A stretch of DNA of 18,608 bases from DATLYB01 sp964502525 (lineage in GTDB: Bacteria > Bacteroidota > Bacteroidia > Chitinophagales > CAIOSU01). The position numbers and the translations under genes were made by a program. Of the stretch, positions 1-8,220 are shown one piece after another. The stretch spans positions 1-18,608 of the forward strand of contig CAZCXH010000096.1 of assembly GCA_964502525.1 (NCBI GenBank), in the 5' to 3' direction. Position 1 is the first letter of the stretch, and each line of letters opens with the position of its first letter. The notes beneath the pieces were generated by a model that had not been told where the DNA came from, made no database searches, and was given only the letters and a program-made list of their open reading frames with translations.

Positions 1-1
1 T

Positions 2-1366
2 GCTCCCAACCTCAACGGGCCTGCGGGTGAGCCTGCGGCAGTCCTCACAGATGCAGGTGGAAATATATATGTGACAGGTTCTTATGATTCGCCCGGAAAC
101 CTCAGCAGTGATATTTATGTGGTAAAGCTGGATTCAGCAGGTAATCAGCTTTGGGCTTCCTACTACAGCAGCGCAGGAAATGTTATTGATGATGCTAAAG
201 GAATGCTTTGGGATAATGCAGGCAACCTTATCGTAATTGGCGAAACAGGCTCAACTGTTTCAACCACAGATGCGCTCGTTGTGAAATATGATACAGCGGG
301 CAATCAACTTTGGCAAAGCGTTTACAGCAATCCCGTAAACCAGCAAGACCAGGTTGCCGCTGCTGCCGTTGATGCAGATGATAATATCTATGTGTGTGGA
401 AATGTGTATGTGGACACTTCCATGTACCGCGATTTTCAGGTATTTAAAATGGATTCTGCGGGAGCGGTTGAATGGGCGCGCACTTACAACGACTCCATGA
501 ATTATGGCGACCAGTGCGCTGCAATCGTAGTGGATGGTAATGGTGATATTATAGTAACAGGTGAAAGCACCGGATGGGGTCCCGGCTATCCTGTGAATGA
601 AATTGCAACCATCAAGTATGACGCTGCGGGGAATGAACTCTGGATAACCCGTTATGAAACTTCATCCAGCACGGCAATTCCAAATGATATTACCACGGAT
701 GGCAATGACAATATTTACATCACGGGGGGAGCCTATGATAACTCTTCAAAATTTGATTGCATCACCATAAAATATGATGCAAGCGGCAACGAACAATGGC
801 TGAAGTTAGTCCAGGGAAGCCTTGTGGATGCCGATGGCGGGGAGGATATACTTTATGATGACGGTAAAATATATGTGGCAGGTTATGTGGAAAATACTAC
901 CACTTCTTATGACGCCCTGATGGCTGCGTATGATGAGGCAGGCAATTTGCTGCATCGCGAAGAGTGGAACAGCGCCCAGAATGATGAAGACAGTTTTTCT
1001 TATCTCGCGAAAGATGGCGAGGGCAACCTCATTGCAGCGGGAATTATCGGAAAGCTGAATGATGATGATTTGCTGGTGGTGAAATTTGCCCCGGTTACTG
1101 TGGCGGTAGGTGAGCCTGAAACAGCGGAACTCCTCATTTACCCGAATCCCGCTTCGGGCGAATTGAATGTTAGAGGTGTTATGTTCAAACCGGGCGATGA
1201 AACGAGAATTTTTGATGTAATGGGGAAAGAGGTTTTCTTCACACAAATTCCCAACGCAACTTCAAACCTCACAATAAAAACTTCATGTTTTGAGAACGGA
1301 GTTTATTTCGTGCAGGTGAAAACGGGAAGCGCTATTGTAACGCGGAAGTTGATTGTTCAGAAATAA
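2..1366 (+). CDS. Secreted SBBP beta-propeller protein with T9SS sorting domain (5' partial)
   Basis: The reading frame is open from base 2, so the gene begins before the window; 454 residues are visible. Most of it is a run of about 50-55-residue repeats, each with a core like KYDAAGNELW or KLDSAGNQLW followed by D..GNIYVTG. This is the SBBP beta-propeller pattern of secreted Bacteroidota proteins; five to six blades are seen. The last 80 or so residues form a type IX secretion C-terminal sorting domain: LLIYPNPASGELNV, then RIFDVMGKEV, then ENGVYFVQV and the basic end TRKLIVQK. In this family the domain directs export across the outer membrane and is then removed, leaving the protein released or anchored to A-LPS. 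The substrate or partner is unknown. A GTG at 71 is not a real start because the frame continues upstream with the same repeat. Confidence 0.92.
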   Translation, partial: APNLNGPAGEPAAVLTDAGGNIYVTGSYDSPGNLSSDIYVVKLDSAGNQLWASYYSSAGNVIDDAKGMLWDNAGNLIVIGETGSTVSTTDALVVKYDTAGNQLWQSVYSNPVNQQDQVAAAAVDADDNIYVCGNVYVDTSMYRDFQVFKMDSAGAVEWARTYNDSMNYGDQCAAIVVDGNGDIIVTGESTGWGPGYPVNEIATIKYDAAGNELWITRYETSSSTAIPNDITTDGNDNIYITGGAYDNSSKFDCITIKYDASGNEQWLKLVQGSLVDADGGEDILYDDGKIYVAGYVENTTTSYDALMAAYDEAGNLLHREEWNSAQNDEDSFSYLAKDGEGNLIAAGIIGKLNDDDLLVVKFAPVTVAVGEPETAELLIYPNPASGELNVRGVMFKPGDETRIFDVMGKEVFFTQIPNATSNLTIKTSCFENGVYFVQVKTGSAIVTRKLIVQK

Positions 1367-1499
1367 ATTTGAATGTTTCATTTTGTAAGAGAACTGCTCT
1401 CCTAACTCCCCTCCTCGAAGGCTTGCCGATGCACACATCTTTTTAGAATATCCAGAGGACAAAGGTTTTGTCCTGCTTTCGTCTCAGCCTCACCCCCGC

Positions 1500-1520
1500 C
1501 CCCTCTCCGAAGGAGAGGGG
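1500..1520. repeat. Perfect 9-bp hairpin, CCCCTCTCC/GGAGAGGGG
   Basis: CCCCTCTCC at 1500-1508 and GGAGAGGGG at 1512-1520 form a perfect stem with a three-base gaa loop. There is no T-run after either arm, so it is not a standard terminator. From memory, such CT/AG palindromes recur in intergenic DNA of environmental Bacteroidota; that is unverified here. Confidence 0.7.
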
Positions 1521-1592
1521 TGTCCGAGCCATCTTGCCACTGAACAGGAATCAGTAATTTTTTTTGCCGGGATAAGGAAAACTGTCCTGACA

Positions 1593-1656
1593 CCTTCTCC
1601 CTGCCCGTCCGGCAGGCGGGCTTTGGAGAAGGGAGGGATGAGGCTTGCCCGGCAAG
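1593..1656. repeat. Nested palindromes: CCTTCTCC/GGAGAAGG with inner GC-rich insert, then CTTGCC-c-GGCAAG
   Basis: CCTTCTCC (1593-1600) pairs with GGAGAAGG (1625-1632). Inside lies a second GC-rich palindrome, CTGCC (1601-1605) with GGCAG (1611-1615), or alternatively GCCCG (1603-1607) with CGGGC (1617-1621). A third follows at 1644-1656: CTTGCC, one c, GGCAAG. The nesting suggests one palindromic repeat inserted into the loop of another. Confidence 0.6.
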
Positions 1657-2107
1657 GATGAGGGCTATCATTACTCCAAAATTAAATGTGTGCATAGACA
1701 AGCCTTCTGGAGAGGGGAGGGGTGAGGCGATAAAAAGAGCAATTTTTGGAGCTGCCCCAACCACACACTTCGATAATCGAGCAGGAAGGTGACGAAGTTT
1801 TCGCCCGTTTCCAACCTTCGCACCTGTACGCCTGTGTTCGCCTTTGGCAGGTGACGTAAATCCTTCCATTCACGCCCGCGGGGGCGATTGCGGGTTAGCA
1901 AAACCCAATAAGTCACCCTCAACTTCTGGCAAGGTCGCTACCAAACAAAGTCACAGGGAAAGGGAAGTCAGTACGCGCCAATTCCGAATGACAAATTCAG
2001 ACTTGCGAATATCGCTCTGAAAGCCATGGGTTTTCCACATCCTGTCTTGACGAACATCAAAACTGTTCCAGGGGAAAATCAGAACTTTGCGTCACTTAAA
2101 TCCGAAC

Positions 2108-2128
2108 ATCTAATATCTAAAATCTATT
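2108..2128 (+). repeat. Heptamer array, ATCTAAN x3, just before spt
   Basis: Three consecutive 7-base units, atctaat, atctaaa and atctatt, occupy 2108-2128 in exact register. The array ends two bases before the ATG at 2131. Its position supports 2131 as the start rather than the in-frame ATG at 2026, because the other arrays in this window are also intergenic. Confidence 0.55.
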
Positions 2129-2130
2129 CC

Positions 2131-3375
2131 ATGAAAGACGTTTTTGCCAAGTGCGACACCAATGACGGCTATTTCGGCATGTTCCGCTCGATGGGAGACC
2201 GCTATTTCACCATGCCGGTGCTTGATCCCGTGCCGGGAACCGCCACGGTGTTCAACGGACAGAAGTGCATCCAGTGGTCTATCAACAACTACCTCGGGCT
2301 GGCGCAGAGCGATGAGATTAAGCAGGTTGCTGTGGAGGCGGCAAAGAAATACAGCACAAGCGCCCCGATGGGCTCGCGCATGATGACGGGCAACACGAAG
2401 CGGCACACCGAACTGGAAGCGGCTTTTGCCGACTATCTGCAAAAGGAGAGCGCTGTGCTGTTCAACTACGGTTACCTCGGTGTGCTCGGCACCATACAGG
2501 CGCTGATCGGCAAGGATGATGTGATCCTCATTGACAAGCTCTCGCACGCCTCGATGGTGGATGCGATGCTGGGGGCGCAGGGCAAGTTCCGCGTGTTCCG
2601 CCACAACGACATGAGCAGCCTCGAAGATCATCTGAAGCACCTGAACCGCGACCGCAAGGGCGGCATCCTTGTGATGACGGAAGGCGTGTTCGGGATGCAG
2701 GGCGACCTCGCCAAACTGGATGATATAGTTGCGCTGAAAGATAAATATGACGCGCGCCTGTTCATTGACGATGCGCACGGCTTCGGAGTGATGGGCGACC
2801 ATGGGCGCGGCACGGCATCGCACTTTGGCGTGCATGATAAAGTGGATGTCTATTTCGGAACGTTTGCCAAAGCTTATGCGAGCATCGGTGGCGTGACCGC
2901 CACCAAAACCAGCGTTGCCGAATGGATACGCTACAACGCGCGCAGCCAGGTATTTGCCAAGAGCCTGCCGATGATTTACGTGGAGACGCTCCACCGTACA
3001 TTGGAAATCATCCGCACGGATGAAACGCGCAGGAAGCGCATGTGGGAGGTGGCGAAGAAGCTGCGCAGCGGCTTGCTCGAACTGGGCTTCAACGTGGGCG
3101 ATGTGCCCTCACCGATCGTGCCGGTTTATGTGCCGATGGGCGACATGCAGATCGGCATGCAGATCGTTATCCGCCTGCGCGAACTGGGCGTGTTTGTAAC
3201 AGGGGTTACGTATCCTGTGGTGCCGAAAGGCATCATCCTGTTCCGTATGATACCCACAGCCGCTCATTCAGACGAAGAAATAGCTACCACCGTGAACGCC
3301 TACAAGCAGGTGCGCGATGAATTGAAGCTGAATCTCTCCGCTGTGAAGGAGACGGTGGCGGTGGATGAGGATTAG
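2131..3375 (+). CDS. spt: Serine palmitoyltransferase-like alpha-oxoamine synthase
   Basis: PLP-dependent enzyme of the alpha-oxoamine synthase family, 414 residues from this start. The closest family in Bacteroidota is serine palmitoyltransferase, which condenses L-serine with an acyl-CoA to 3-ketodihydrosphingosine, the first step of sphingolipid synthesis in the cytosol. Visible marks are WSINNYLGLA near residue 50, the ring-stacking His139 in LSHASM, Asp213 and His216 in FIDDAHGFG, and the PLP lysine Lys247 in GTFAKAYAS. RSQVFAKSLP follows, as in bacterial serine palmitoyltransferases. A longer start at 2026 would add 35 unrecognised residues; 2131 fits family length and follows a heptamer array. 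Its third codon positions are visibly richer in G/C than those of the next gene. The related enzymes Kbl and BioF are less likely because no threonine or biotin genes are nearby. Confidence 0.82.
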   Translation: MKDVFAKCDTNDGYFGMFRSMGDRYFTMPVLDPVPGTATVFNGQKCIQWSINNYLGLAQSDEIKQVAVEAAKKYSTSAPMGSRMMTGNTKRHTELEAAFADYLQKESAVLFNYGYLGVLGTIQALIGKDDVILIDKLSHASMVDAMLGAQGKFRVFRHNDMSSLEDHLKHLNRDRKGGILVMTEGVFGMQGDLAKLDDIVALKDKYDARLFIDDAHGFGVMGDHGRGTASHFGVHDKVDVYFGTFAKAYASIGGVTATKTSVAEWIRYNARSQVFAKSLPMIYVETLHRTLEIIRTDETRRKRMWEVAKKLRSGLLELGFNVGDVPSPIVPVYVPMGDMQIGMQIVIRLRELGVFVTGVTYPVVPKGIILFRMIPTAAHSDEEIATTVNAYKQVRDELKLNLSAVKETVAVDED

Positions 3376-3431
3376 TTAATCGGTTAATTAGTTAATTAGT
3401 TAATTAGTTAATTGGTTAATTAGTTAATTGG
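3376..3431 (+). repeat. Octamer tandem array, TTAATTRG x7
   Basis: Seven 8-base units in exact register start at the base after the spt stop codon. Four are ttaattag, two are ttaattgg, and the first is ttaatcgg. The sequence decays into related AT-rich text until the crtW start. The unit contains ttaa and aatt, so the array has much local self-complementarity. There is no separate terminator between the two genes. Confidence 0.9.
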
Positions 3432-3463
3432 TTTTAGCGGCTTAATTGATTAATTTGGTGATG

Positions 3464-4147
3464 ATGACTGCGGTTGACTTAAAATACCGCTACTCAGGAA
3501 TACTCATTGCGCTGGGAATAATTTTCTTATGGACTGTGAGTCTCGTGCTCGCTTTGCGCAGCGAAGTTAATTTCACCTCACCTGCTGCGTATCTGTGGAT
3601 TCTTATTCAAATGCAGCTTTATACGGGCTTGTTCATCACCGCCCATGACGCGATGCATGGCACAGTAATGCCCGGCAACAAAAGGGTGAACGATTTTTTC
3701 GGATGGGTTTGCGCATTGCTGTTTGCTTTTAATTTTTACAACCGCCTTTACCGAAATCATCATCTTCACCACAATAACGTGGGACTGAAGCAGGATCCCG
3801 ATGTGCATCTTGCGGATTTCTTCACATGGTATTATAGGTTCCTTGCCAACTACATCGGCTGGCAGCAACTCGTGATGATGGGTATTGCGTTCAACATATT
3901 ATGGATGTTCTTGCCGCTTGAAAATGTCGTTCTCTACTGGATGCTGCCGGCTGTGCTCAGCGCATTGCAGTTGTTTTATTTCGGCACGTACATCCCTCAC
4001 CGGAACAATCCGGATAACAAATACAGGAGCTCAACGCAACGAAAAAATCATTTGCTGGCATTATTAAGCTGCTATTTTTTCGGTTATCATTACGAGCATC
4101 ACGACAAGCCTTATGTGCCCTGGTGGCAGTTGTGGAAGCTGAAATAA
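3464..4147 (+). CDS. crtW: CrtW-type beta-carotene 4-ketolase
   Basis: Membrane di-iron oxygenase that would add keto groups at C4/C4' of beta-ionone rings, turning beta-carotene into echinenone and canthaxanthin, or zeaxanthin into astaxanthin. The 227 residues match CrtW along their length: GLFITAHDAMHGTV with His61 and His65, NHHLHH (99-103), WYYRFLANYIGW, QLFYFGTYIPHR with His179, and the C-terminal YHYEHH (209-213) with VPWWQLW. These His clusters bind the iron pair. Several hydrophobic segments (about 13-32, 43-60, 135-170, 196-206) agree with an integral membrane enzyme. The start at 3464 is chosen over 3461 and over an upstream TTG (3446); none has a clear ribosome site. No other carotenoid gene is in the window, so substrate must come from elsewhere. 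General fatty-acid desaturase is the alternative, but similarity to CrtW is specific. Confidence 0.88.
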   Translation: MTAVDLKYRYSGILIALGIIFLWTVSLVLALRSEVNFTSPAAYLWILIQMQLYTGLFITAHDAMHGTVMPGNKRVNDFFGWVCALLFAFNFYNRLYRNHHLHHNNVGLKQDPDVHLADFFTWYYRFLANYIGWQQLVMMGIAFNILWMFLPLENVVLYWMLPAVLSALQLFYFGTYIPHRNNPDNKYRSSTQRKNHLLALLSCYFFGYHYEHHDKPYVPWWQLWKLK

Positions 4148-4281
4148 TTCATTGGCAAGGCCATTTCAAAGGACTTTACCATAGGCAGTTGGAATTTTTA
4201 TTATTGTCTCGGTGAATCATTTTTTCTCCATGCTGTTTCAAATACGTTTTTTATTTTCGGAACTGTTTAGCAGTCAGCGAC

Positions 4282-6828
4282 ATGCAATTCTTAATGAAGT
4301 ATGCGAAAACTTTTTTGATCCATACGGCAGTTCTGTGTGCTGCTGCAGGGTGCAATTCTGCTAAAAAGGAAAATCACCATGGCATGGAAGAGAAGAAGTC
4401 TTTCAAGGAAATCACTTCTTCAAGCCTGAAGCGCCTCGGTTTGTTTGACTTCTATCAGGACACCGCATCAGGAGCGCTCTACATGGTGGTGAAGCAAGAG
4501 CAGTTGAACAAAGAGTACATACACTTTCTGCACTTCACGGATGCGGTGTTAGAGGCAAGCGCCTTTCGTGGCGCTTTTAGCGACACGCGGGTTTTCTCCA
4601 TCTCGAAAAACTTCAACAAGGTGGTTTTCACGCTGCACAATGCCGGCTATTACTTTGATCCCTCCAGCCCGTTGAGCAAAGCGTCCAAAGCAAACATCAA
4701 CGAGCCGGTTTTATTTGTGAAGGAAATTGCGACAAAGGACAGCGCAGGAAACATGATTTTCGAAGCGGGTGACCTTTTCCTGACGGAAGCATTGATGCAA
4801 ATAAAACCTTCACCGGACCCCGATGAAAAAGAAAAGAAAAAGAAACGGTTCGAGCTGGGTGAATTGAGCAAGGAAAAAAGTCAAACTGTAGGAATAAAAA
4901 ATTACCCGGAAAACACTGACATCCTGGTAAACTTAGTTTATGAATCCAAATATCCGGTGGTGCGCGGCTCGGAAGCCGTTACGGATGCGCGATTCGTGAG
5001 CATCGGCATTCAGCACAGCATCATCAGGATGCCTGAGAATGATTACCAACCGAGGTTGGACGATCCCCGTGTCGGGTATTTCACCCAGCAGATAAATGAC
5101 ATGACTTCAACGGCTGCTGCCAACTACAGGGACTTGATTAACCGCTGGCATCTGGTGAAGAAAGATAAAAGTGCGGAGCTATCCGAGCCGGTGCAGCCGA
5201 TCACCTGGTGGATTGAAAACACCACTCCCCGCGAACTGAGAGCAGCGGTGAAAGCCGGGGTGCTTGAATGGAACAAGGCGTTTGAGAGCGCTGGATTCAA
5301 AAACGCCATCGAAGTGAAGGAGCAGCCCGATGACGCTGACTGGGATGCGGGAGATATCAGATATAACGTGTTGCGCTGGACATCCTCCCCGCAGCCTCCG
5401 TTTGGCGGCTATGGTCCGAGCTTCGTGAATCCGCGGACGGGACAAATATTAGGCGCGGATATTATGCTTGAATATGTTTTCGTCACCAACCGGTTGCGCT
5501 ACGAGAAGCTGTTTGATGTTGCCGGGCTTGACATCATGAAGGAGGAGCACTTTGCCCATGAGGAAAACTTTTGTTCCTTTGGCAGTTATCATCACGCTAA
5601 CTTCCTGTTCGGGATGGCTGCTCTCAATGCGCTGAGCGTTCCCGATGCGGAGAAGGATGAGTTCCTGAAGCAAAGTTTATACATGCTGACGCTGCATGAA
5701 GTCGGTCACACTTTGGGACTCAGCCACAACATGAAAGCCAGCCACATGAACTCCATTGATGAAATGAACGACAAGGCGAGAGGAGAAACTGTCGGGCTTA
5801 CCGGCTCCGTAATGGATTATTCCAATCCGAATATATCGAAAGACCGCGCCAGGCAGGGATTGTACTTTGACATTATCCCCGGACCTTATGACCATTGGGC
5901 GATACAATATGGGTATATGGAAGCGAATGATGAGCAACTGAACAAGCTGCTTGCCCGCTCCACCGAAAAAGCCCTTTGGTTCGGAAATGATGCCGATGAC
6001 ATGCGCGATGCCGGAAAGCATATTGATCCGAGGGTGATGATAGGCGACATGTCTGACGATCCGATGGCTTTTGCAGAAGAAAGGATATTGCTTGTAAGAG
6101 AAATTTATCCTAAGCTCATTAAAAAATATTCGGAAGAAAATAAATCTTACCATGAGTTGAGGACGGCATATCTCATCCTCACCGGGCAGCATTGGAACTC
6201 CGTTCGCGTTATTTCGCGGCAGATTGGTGGAGTGAAGATTGACCGCGCGTTTGCCGGTCAGCACGGGGCAACTGTGCCGTTTATTCCGTTAGATTACAAA
6301 ACACAGAAAAAAGCGATGGCGCTTTTGGCGAGATATGCTTTCGCCCCAGGCGCCTTTGATTATCCGGCAGAAATAAATAATTACCTTCAGATGCAGCGCA
6401 GAGGATTCAGCAACTATGACATCAACGAAGACCCGAAGTTGCATGAGCGTTTCCTCATCATACAAAAAGATGTTTTAGATCACCTGCTGCACGAGAATGT
6501 GTTGCTGCGCATGAATGATTCCCGGCTTTATGGCAACAAATATCCGCTGAGCGAAATGATGTCCGATTTGACCAATGCTATTTTTGCCGATGACCTTAAA
6601 ACGGGCGTAAACACCATCCGGCAAAACCTTCAAACCGAATACACCGGGCGTCTTGCTGAAATAATTGATCCGGAATCGAAATATGACCATCTGAGCAGGT
6701 CTGCGACTTTTGCCGAACTGCAAAAAATTAAAAGCATGATGAAGAATGCAGCTGCTCCGAACAGTGAAACGAAAGCTCACCGGCAATATGTGGCGTTCAT
6801 TATAGACAGAGCGTTGGAAACAGAATAA
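4282..6828 (+). CDS. Zinc-dependent metalloprotease lipoprotein (DUF5117/DUF4953 type)
   Basis: Large predicted secreted metalloprotease of 848 residues, close to the usual size of this Bacteroidota family. The N-terminus is a lipoprotein signal: basic start, hydrophobic stretch, then AAAGC with the lipidated Cys24, so the protein is probably anchored in a periplasm-facing or surface membrane. The DUF5118/DUF5117-like region follows (about 38-300). The met-zincin catalytic domain holds HEVGHTLGLSH with zinc ligands His472, His476 and His482 and catalytic Glu473, followed by SVMDYSNPN, the methionine-turn segment. The C-terminal 250 residues are helical and include HWNSVRVISRQIGG. The real substrate is unknown. 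Met5 (4294) is an alternative start that would leave a shorter signal. It lies 63 bases upstream of phnA on the same strand; whether they share a transcript is unclear. Confidence 0.88.
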   Translation: MQFLMKYAKTFLIHTAVLCAAAGCNSAKKENHHGMEEKKSFKEITSSSLKRLGLFDFYQDTASGALYMVVKQEQLNKEYIHFLHFTDAVLEASAFRGAFSDTRVFSISKNFNKVVFTLHNAGYYFDPSSPLSKASKANINEPVLFVKEIATKDSAGNMIFEAGDLFLTEALMQIKPSPDPDEKEKKKKRFELGELSKEKSQTVGIKNYPENTDILVNLVYESKYPVVRGSEAVTDARFVSIGIQHSIIRMPENDYQPRLDDPRVGYFTQQINDMTSTAAANYRDLINRWHLVKKDKSAELSEPVQPITWWIENTTPRELRAAVKAGVLEWNKAFESAGFKNAIEVKEQPDDADWDAGDIRYNVLRWTSSPQPPFGGYGPSFVNPRTGQILGADIMLEYVFVTNRLRYEKLFDVAGLDIMKEEHFAHEENFCSFGSYHHANFLFGMAALNALSVPDAEKDEFLKQSLYMLTLHEVGHTLGLSHNMKASHMNSIDEMNDKARGETVGLTGSVMDYSNPNISKDRARQGLYFDIIPGPYDHWAIQYGYMEANDEQLNKLLARSTEKALWFGNDADDMRDAGKHIDPRVMIGDMSDDPMAFAEERILLVREIYPKLIKKYSEENKSYHELRTAYLILTGQHWNSVRVISRQIGGVKIDRAFAGQHGATVPFIPLDYKTQKKAMALLARYAFAPGAFDYPAEINNYLQMQRRGFSNYDINEDPKLHERFLIIQKDVLDHLLHENVLLRMNDSRLYGNKYPLSEMMSDLTNAIFADDLKTGVNTIRQNLQTEYTGRLAEIIDPESKYDHLSRSATFAELQKIKSMMKNAAAPNSETKAHRQYVAFIIDRALETE

Positions 6829-6891
6829 TTCCCCTACAATGAGAAGCAAGGTTACTTTTTTCTTGGTATCATTGCCCCGGCAAAGCGTAGC

Positions 6892-8130
6892 ATGAAAATT
6901 TCCACTCAACCATTCAGCGCAAACGGCAAGACTTATCACCCGGTTGCAAAGCCTTACGTGGTAGTATGCATTGATGGATCGGGAGATGAATATCTGGATG
7001 CAACGCTCGCTTACGACCGGATGCCCAATCTCAAGATGATGTCCCGCAACGGATACAGGGGAATGGTACGCGGGGCGCTGCCTTCATTTACAAATGTCAA
7101 CAACTCATCTATCATTACAGGAATGCCTCCATCGGTACATGGCATCAGCGGAAACTTTTTTTATGATTCGGAGAAAGACAAGGAGGTGATGATGAATTCT
7201 TCTGAATATCTGCGCTGCGACACCCTCCTTGCCGAGGCTGCCAATGCCGGAAGAAAAGTGGCGGTGATAACTGCAAAAGAAAAATTGCGCGACATCCTCT
7301 CCTATAAATTAAAAGGCATGGCTTTCTCCGCTGAGAAAGCCAACCAGGCAAAGGCAGCAACGCATGGTATTGATAATGTCGAAGAAATTGTCGGGCACAA
7401 AACTCCTCTCATTTACAGCGCGGATGCAAGCTTGTTTGTTTTGCGGGCTGGGGCAGCATTGATTGAAAAGGGGCTGGCAGACTTTCTTTACTTGTCTCTC
7501 ACGGATTATATGCAGCATACTTTTGCGCCAGACACGGAAAAATCACTTGCGTTTTATGAAGCGATGGACTCAGAATTCGGAAGAATGATGCGTTCGGGTG
7601 CGATCCTTGGCTGCACAGCCGATCACGGCATGAACGCAAAGGTGAAAGCTGACGGCTCGCCAAATGTACTTTACATTGAGACAATGCTTAATGAAAAGTT
7701 CGGAATGGGATTTAGGGTGATCTGTCCGATTTCCGACCCCTATGTGAAGCATCACGGTTCATTGGGTTCTTATGTGGTGGTTCATCTCGATGATATATCG
7801 AAACTTGATGAAGTGAAAAACTGGTTGTCAACTCAGCAGGGAATAACAGAGGTGTATGACCGGCAATCCGGTTGTCGCCTGCTGGAACTGCCGGAAGACA
7901 GGGTGGGGGACCTGCTGGTGTTTTCGAGACGCGATGTAGTGGTTGGGAAAACTCCGGCACATCATGACCTGAAAGCATTGGATGGAACACTGCGCTCGCA
8001 TGGCGGAAGATACGAGGAGATGGTGCCGATGGTGATCTCGCGTCCGCTGAATACGGCCTACAAGGCAAAGGCATCCTGTGACCCACGCAACTTTGATATA
8101 TTTGATTTTGTGGTGAATGGAACGAACTAA
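6892..8130 (+). CDS. phnA: Phosphonoacetate hydrolase
   Basis: Alkaline-phosphatase-superfamily enzyme that cleaves the C-P bond of phosphonoacetate to acetate and phosphate using two zinc ions. All expected ligands are visible in 412 residues: Asp28 in VVCIDGSGDEY, nucleophile Thr67 in PSFTNVNN, Asp205 and His209 in LTDYMQH, Asp244-His245 in TADHGM, and His370 in RSHGGRYEE. Substrate-contact residues typical of PhnA are also present: Asn88 in ISGNFFYD and two lysines, Lys129 and Lys131, in TAKEKLR. These separate it from nucleotide pyrophosphatases of the same superfamily. The next gene encodes the enzyme that makes its substrate, which strongly supports the call. There is no signal peptide, so it should act in the cytosol. 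The aminotransferase PhnW that would start the pathway is not in the window. Confidence 0.92.
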   Translation: MKISTQPFSANGKTYHPVAKPYVVVCIDGSGDEYLDATLAYDRMPNLKMMSRNGYRGMVRGALPSFTNVNNSSIITGMPPSVHGISGNFFYDSEKDKEVMMNSSEYLRCDTLLAEAANAGRKVAVITAKEKLRDILSYKLKGMAFSAEKANQAKAATHGIDNVEEIVGHKTPLIYSADASLFVLRAGAALIEKGLADFLYLSLTDYMQHTFAPDTEKSLAFYEAMDSEFGRMMRSGAILGCTADHGMNAKVKADGSPNVLYIETMLNEKFGMGFRVICPISDPYVKHHGSLGSYVVVHLDDISKLDEVKNWLSTQQGITEVYDRQSGCRLLELPEDRVGDLLVFSRRDVVVGKTPAHHDLKALDGTLRSHGGRYEEMVPMVISRPLNTAYKAKASCDPRNFDIFDFVVNGTN

Positions 8131-8135
8131 AGCGT

Positions 8136-8210
8136 GTTTACGGTTTCCGGTTTACAGTTTTCTGTTATAAATAAAACAGCACACCGCACACCGTAAACGT
8201 GTAAACTGTA
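8136..8210. repeat. Heptamer array GTTTACR with reverse-orientation arm, between phnA and phnY
   Basis: Five 7-base units run from 8136 to 8170: gtttacg, gtttccg, gtttaca, gttttct and gttataa. From about 8189 to 8212 the same motif appears in reverse orientation (ccgtaaac, gtgtaaac, tgtaaat). The first eight bases, 8136-8143, pair perfectly with 8191-8198. The array begins 6 bases after the phnA stop and ends about 10 bases before the phnY ATG, so a phnA-phnY transcript would carry it as an internal hairpin. Confidence 0.75.
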
Positions 8211-8220
8211 AATAAGCCTT

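Larger units (their letters stand above)
1417..1707. repeat. 22-bp inverted repeat pair flanking a palindromic mosaic
   Basis: The 22 bases at 1417-1438 recur as the reverse complement at 1686-1707 with 20 of 22 matches; the core is gaaggcttg followed by atgcacacat. Both copies are preceded, reading outward, by a CT-rich stretch. The roughly 250 bases between them contain three smaller palindromes. The arrangement looks like a non-autonomous element or two copies of one dispersed repeat in opposite orientation. No target-site duplication was identified. Confidence 0.6.
1367..2130. other. Long intergenic region, mosaic of palindromic repeats
   Basis: No convincing gene lies in these 764 bases. 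Open frames on both strands are short, mutually overlapping and show no recognisable domain. The left part (about 1400-1710) is CT/AG-rich and made of nested palindromes, described separately. The middle (1740-1900) has imperfect copies of an aggtgacg motif at about 1785 and 1848. The right part (1912-2130) is open in the frame of the downstream gene, but the peptide it encodes is not recognised and the gene's family similarity starts only at 2131. A relic of an older gene cannot be excluded. No promoter or terminator was found with confidence. Confidence 0.6.

Noticed and set aside
1402..1922. Minus-strand open frames in the repeat-rich spacer (1402-1869 and 1671-1922)
   Set aside because: They overlap in different frames across palindromic repeats, have proline/serine-rich low-complexity translations, and show no domain.
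2110..2994. 294-codon antisense open frame opposite spt
   Set aside because: It has no recognisable motif, is rich in His/Arg/Ala as expected from the complement of a GC3-rich gene, and lies wholly within a well-supported gene.
3376..3431. CRISPR array or origin iterons
   Set aside because: The units are 8 bases with no spacers between them, and there is no cas, rep or dnaA gene or DnaA-box cluster nearby. Similar arrays with other units occur in several spacers.
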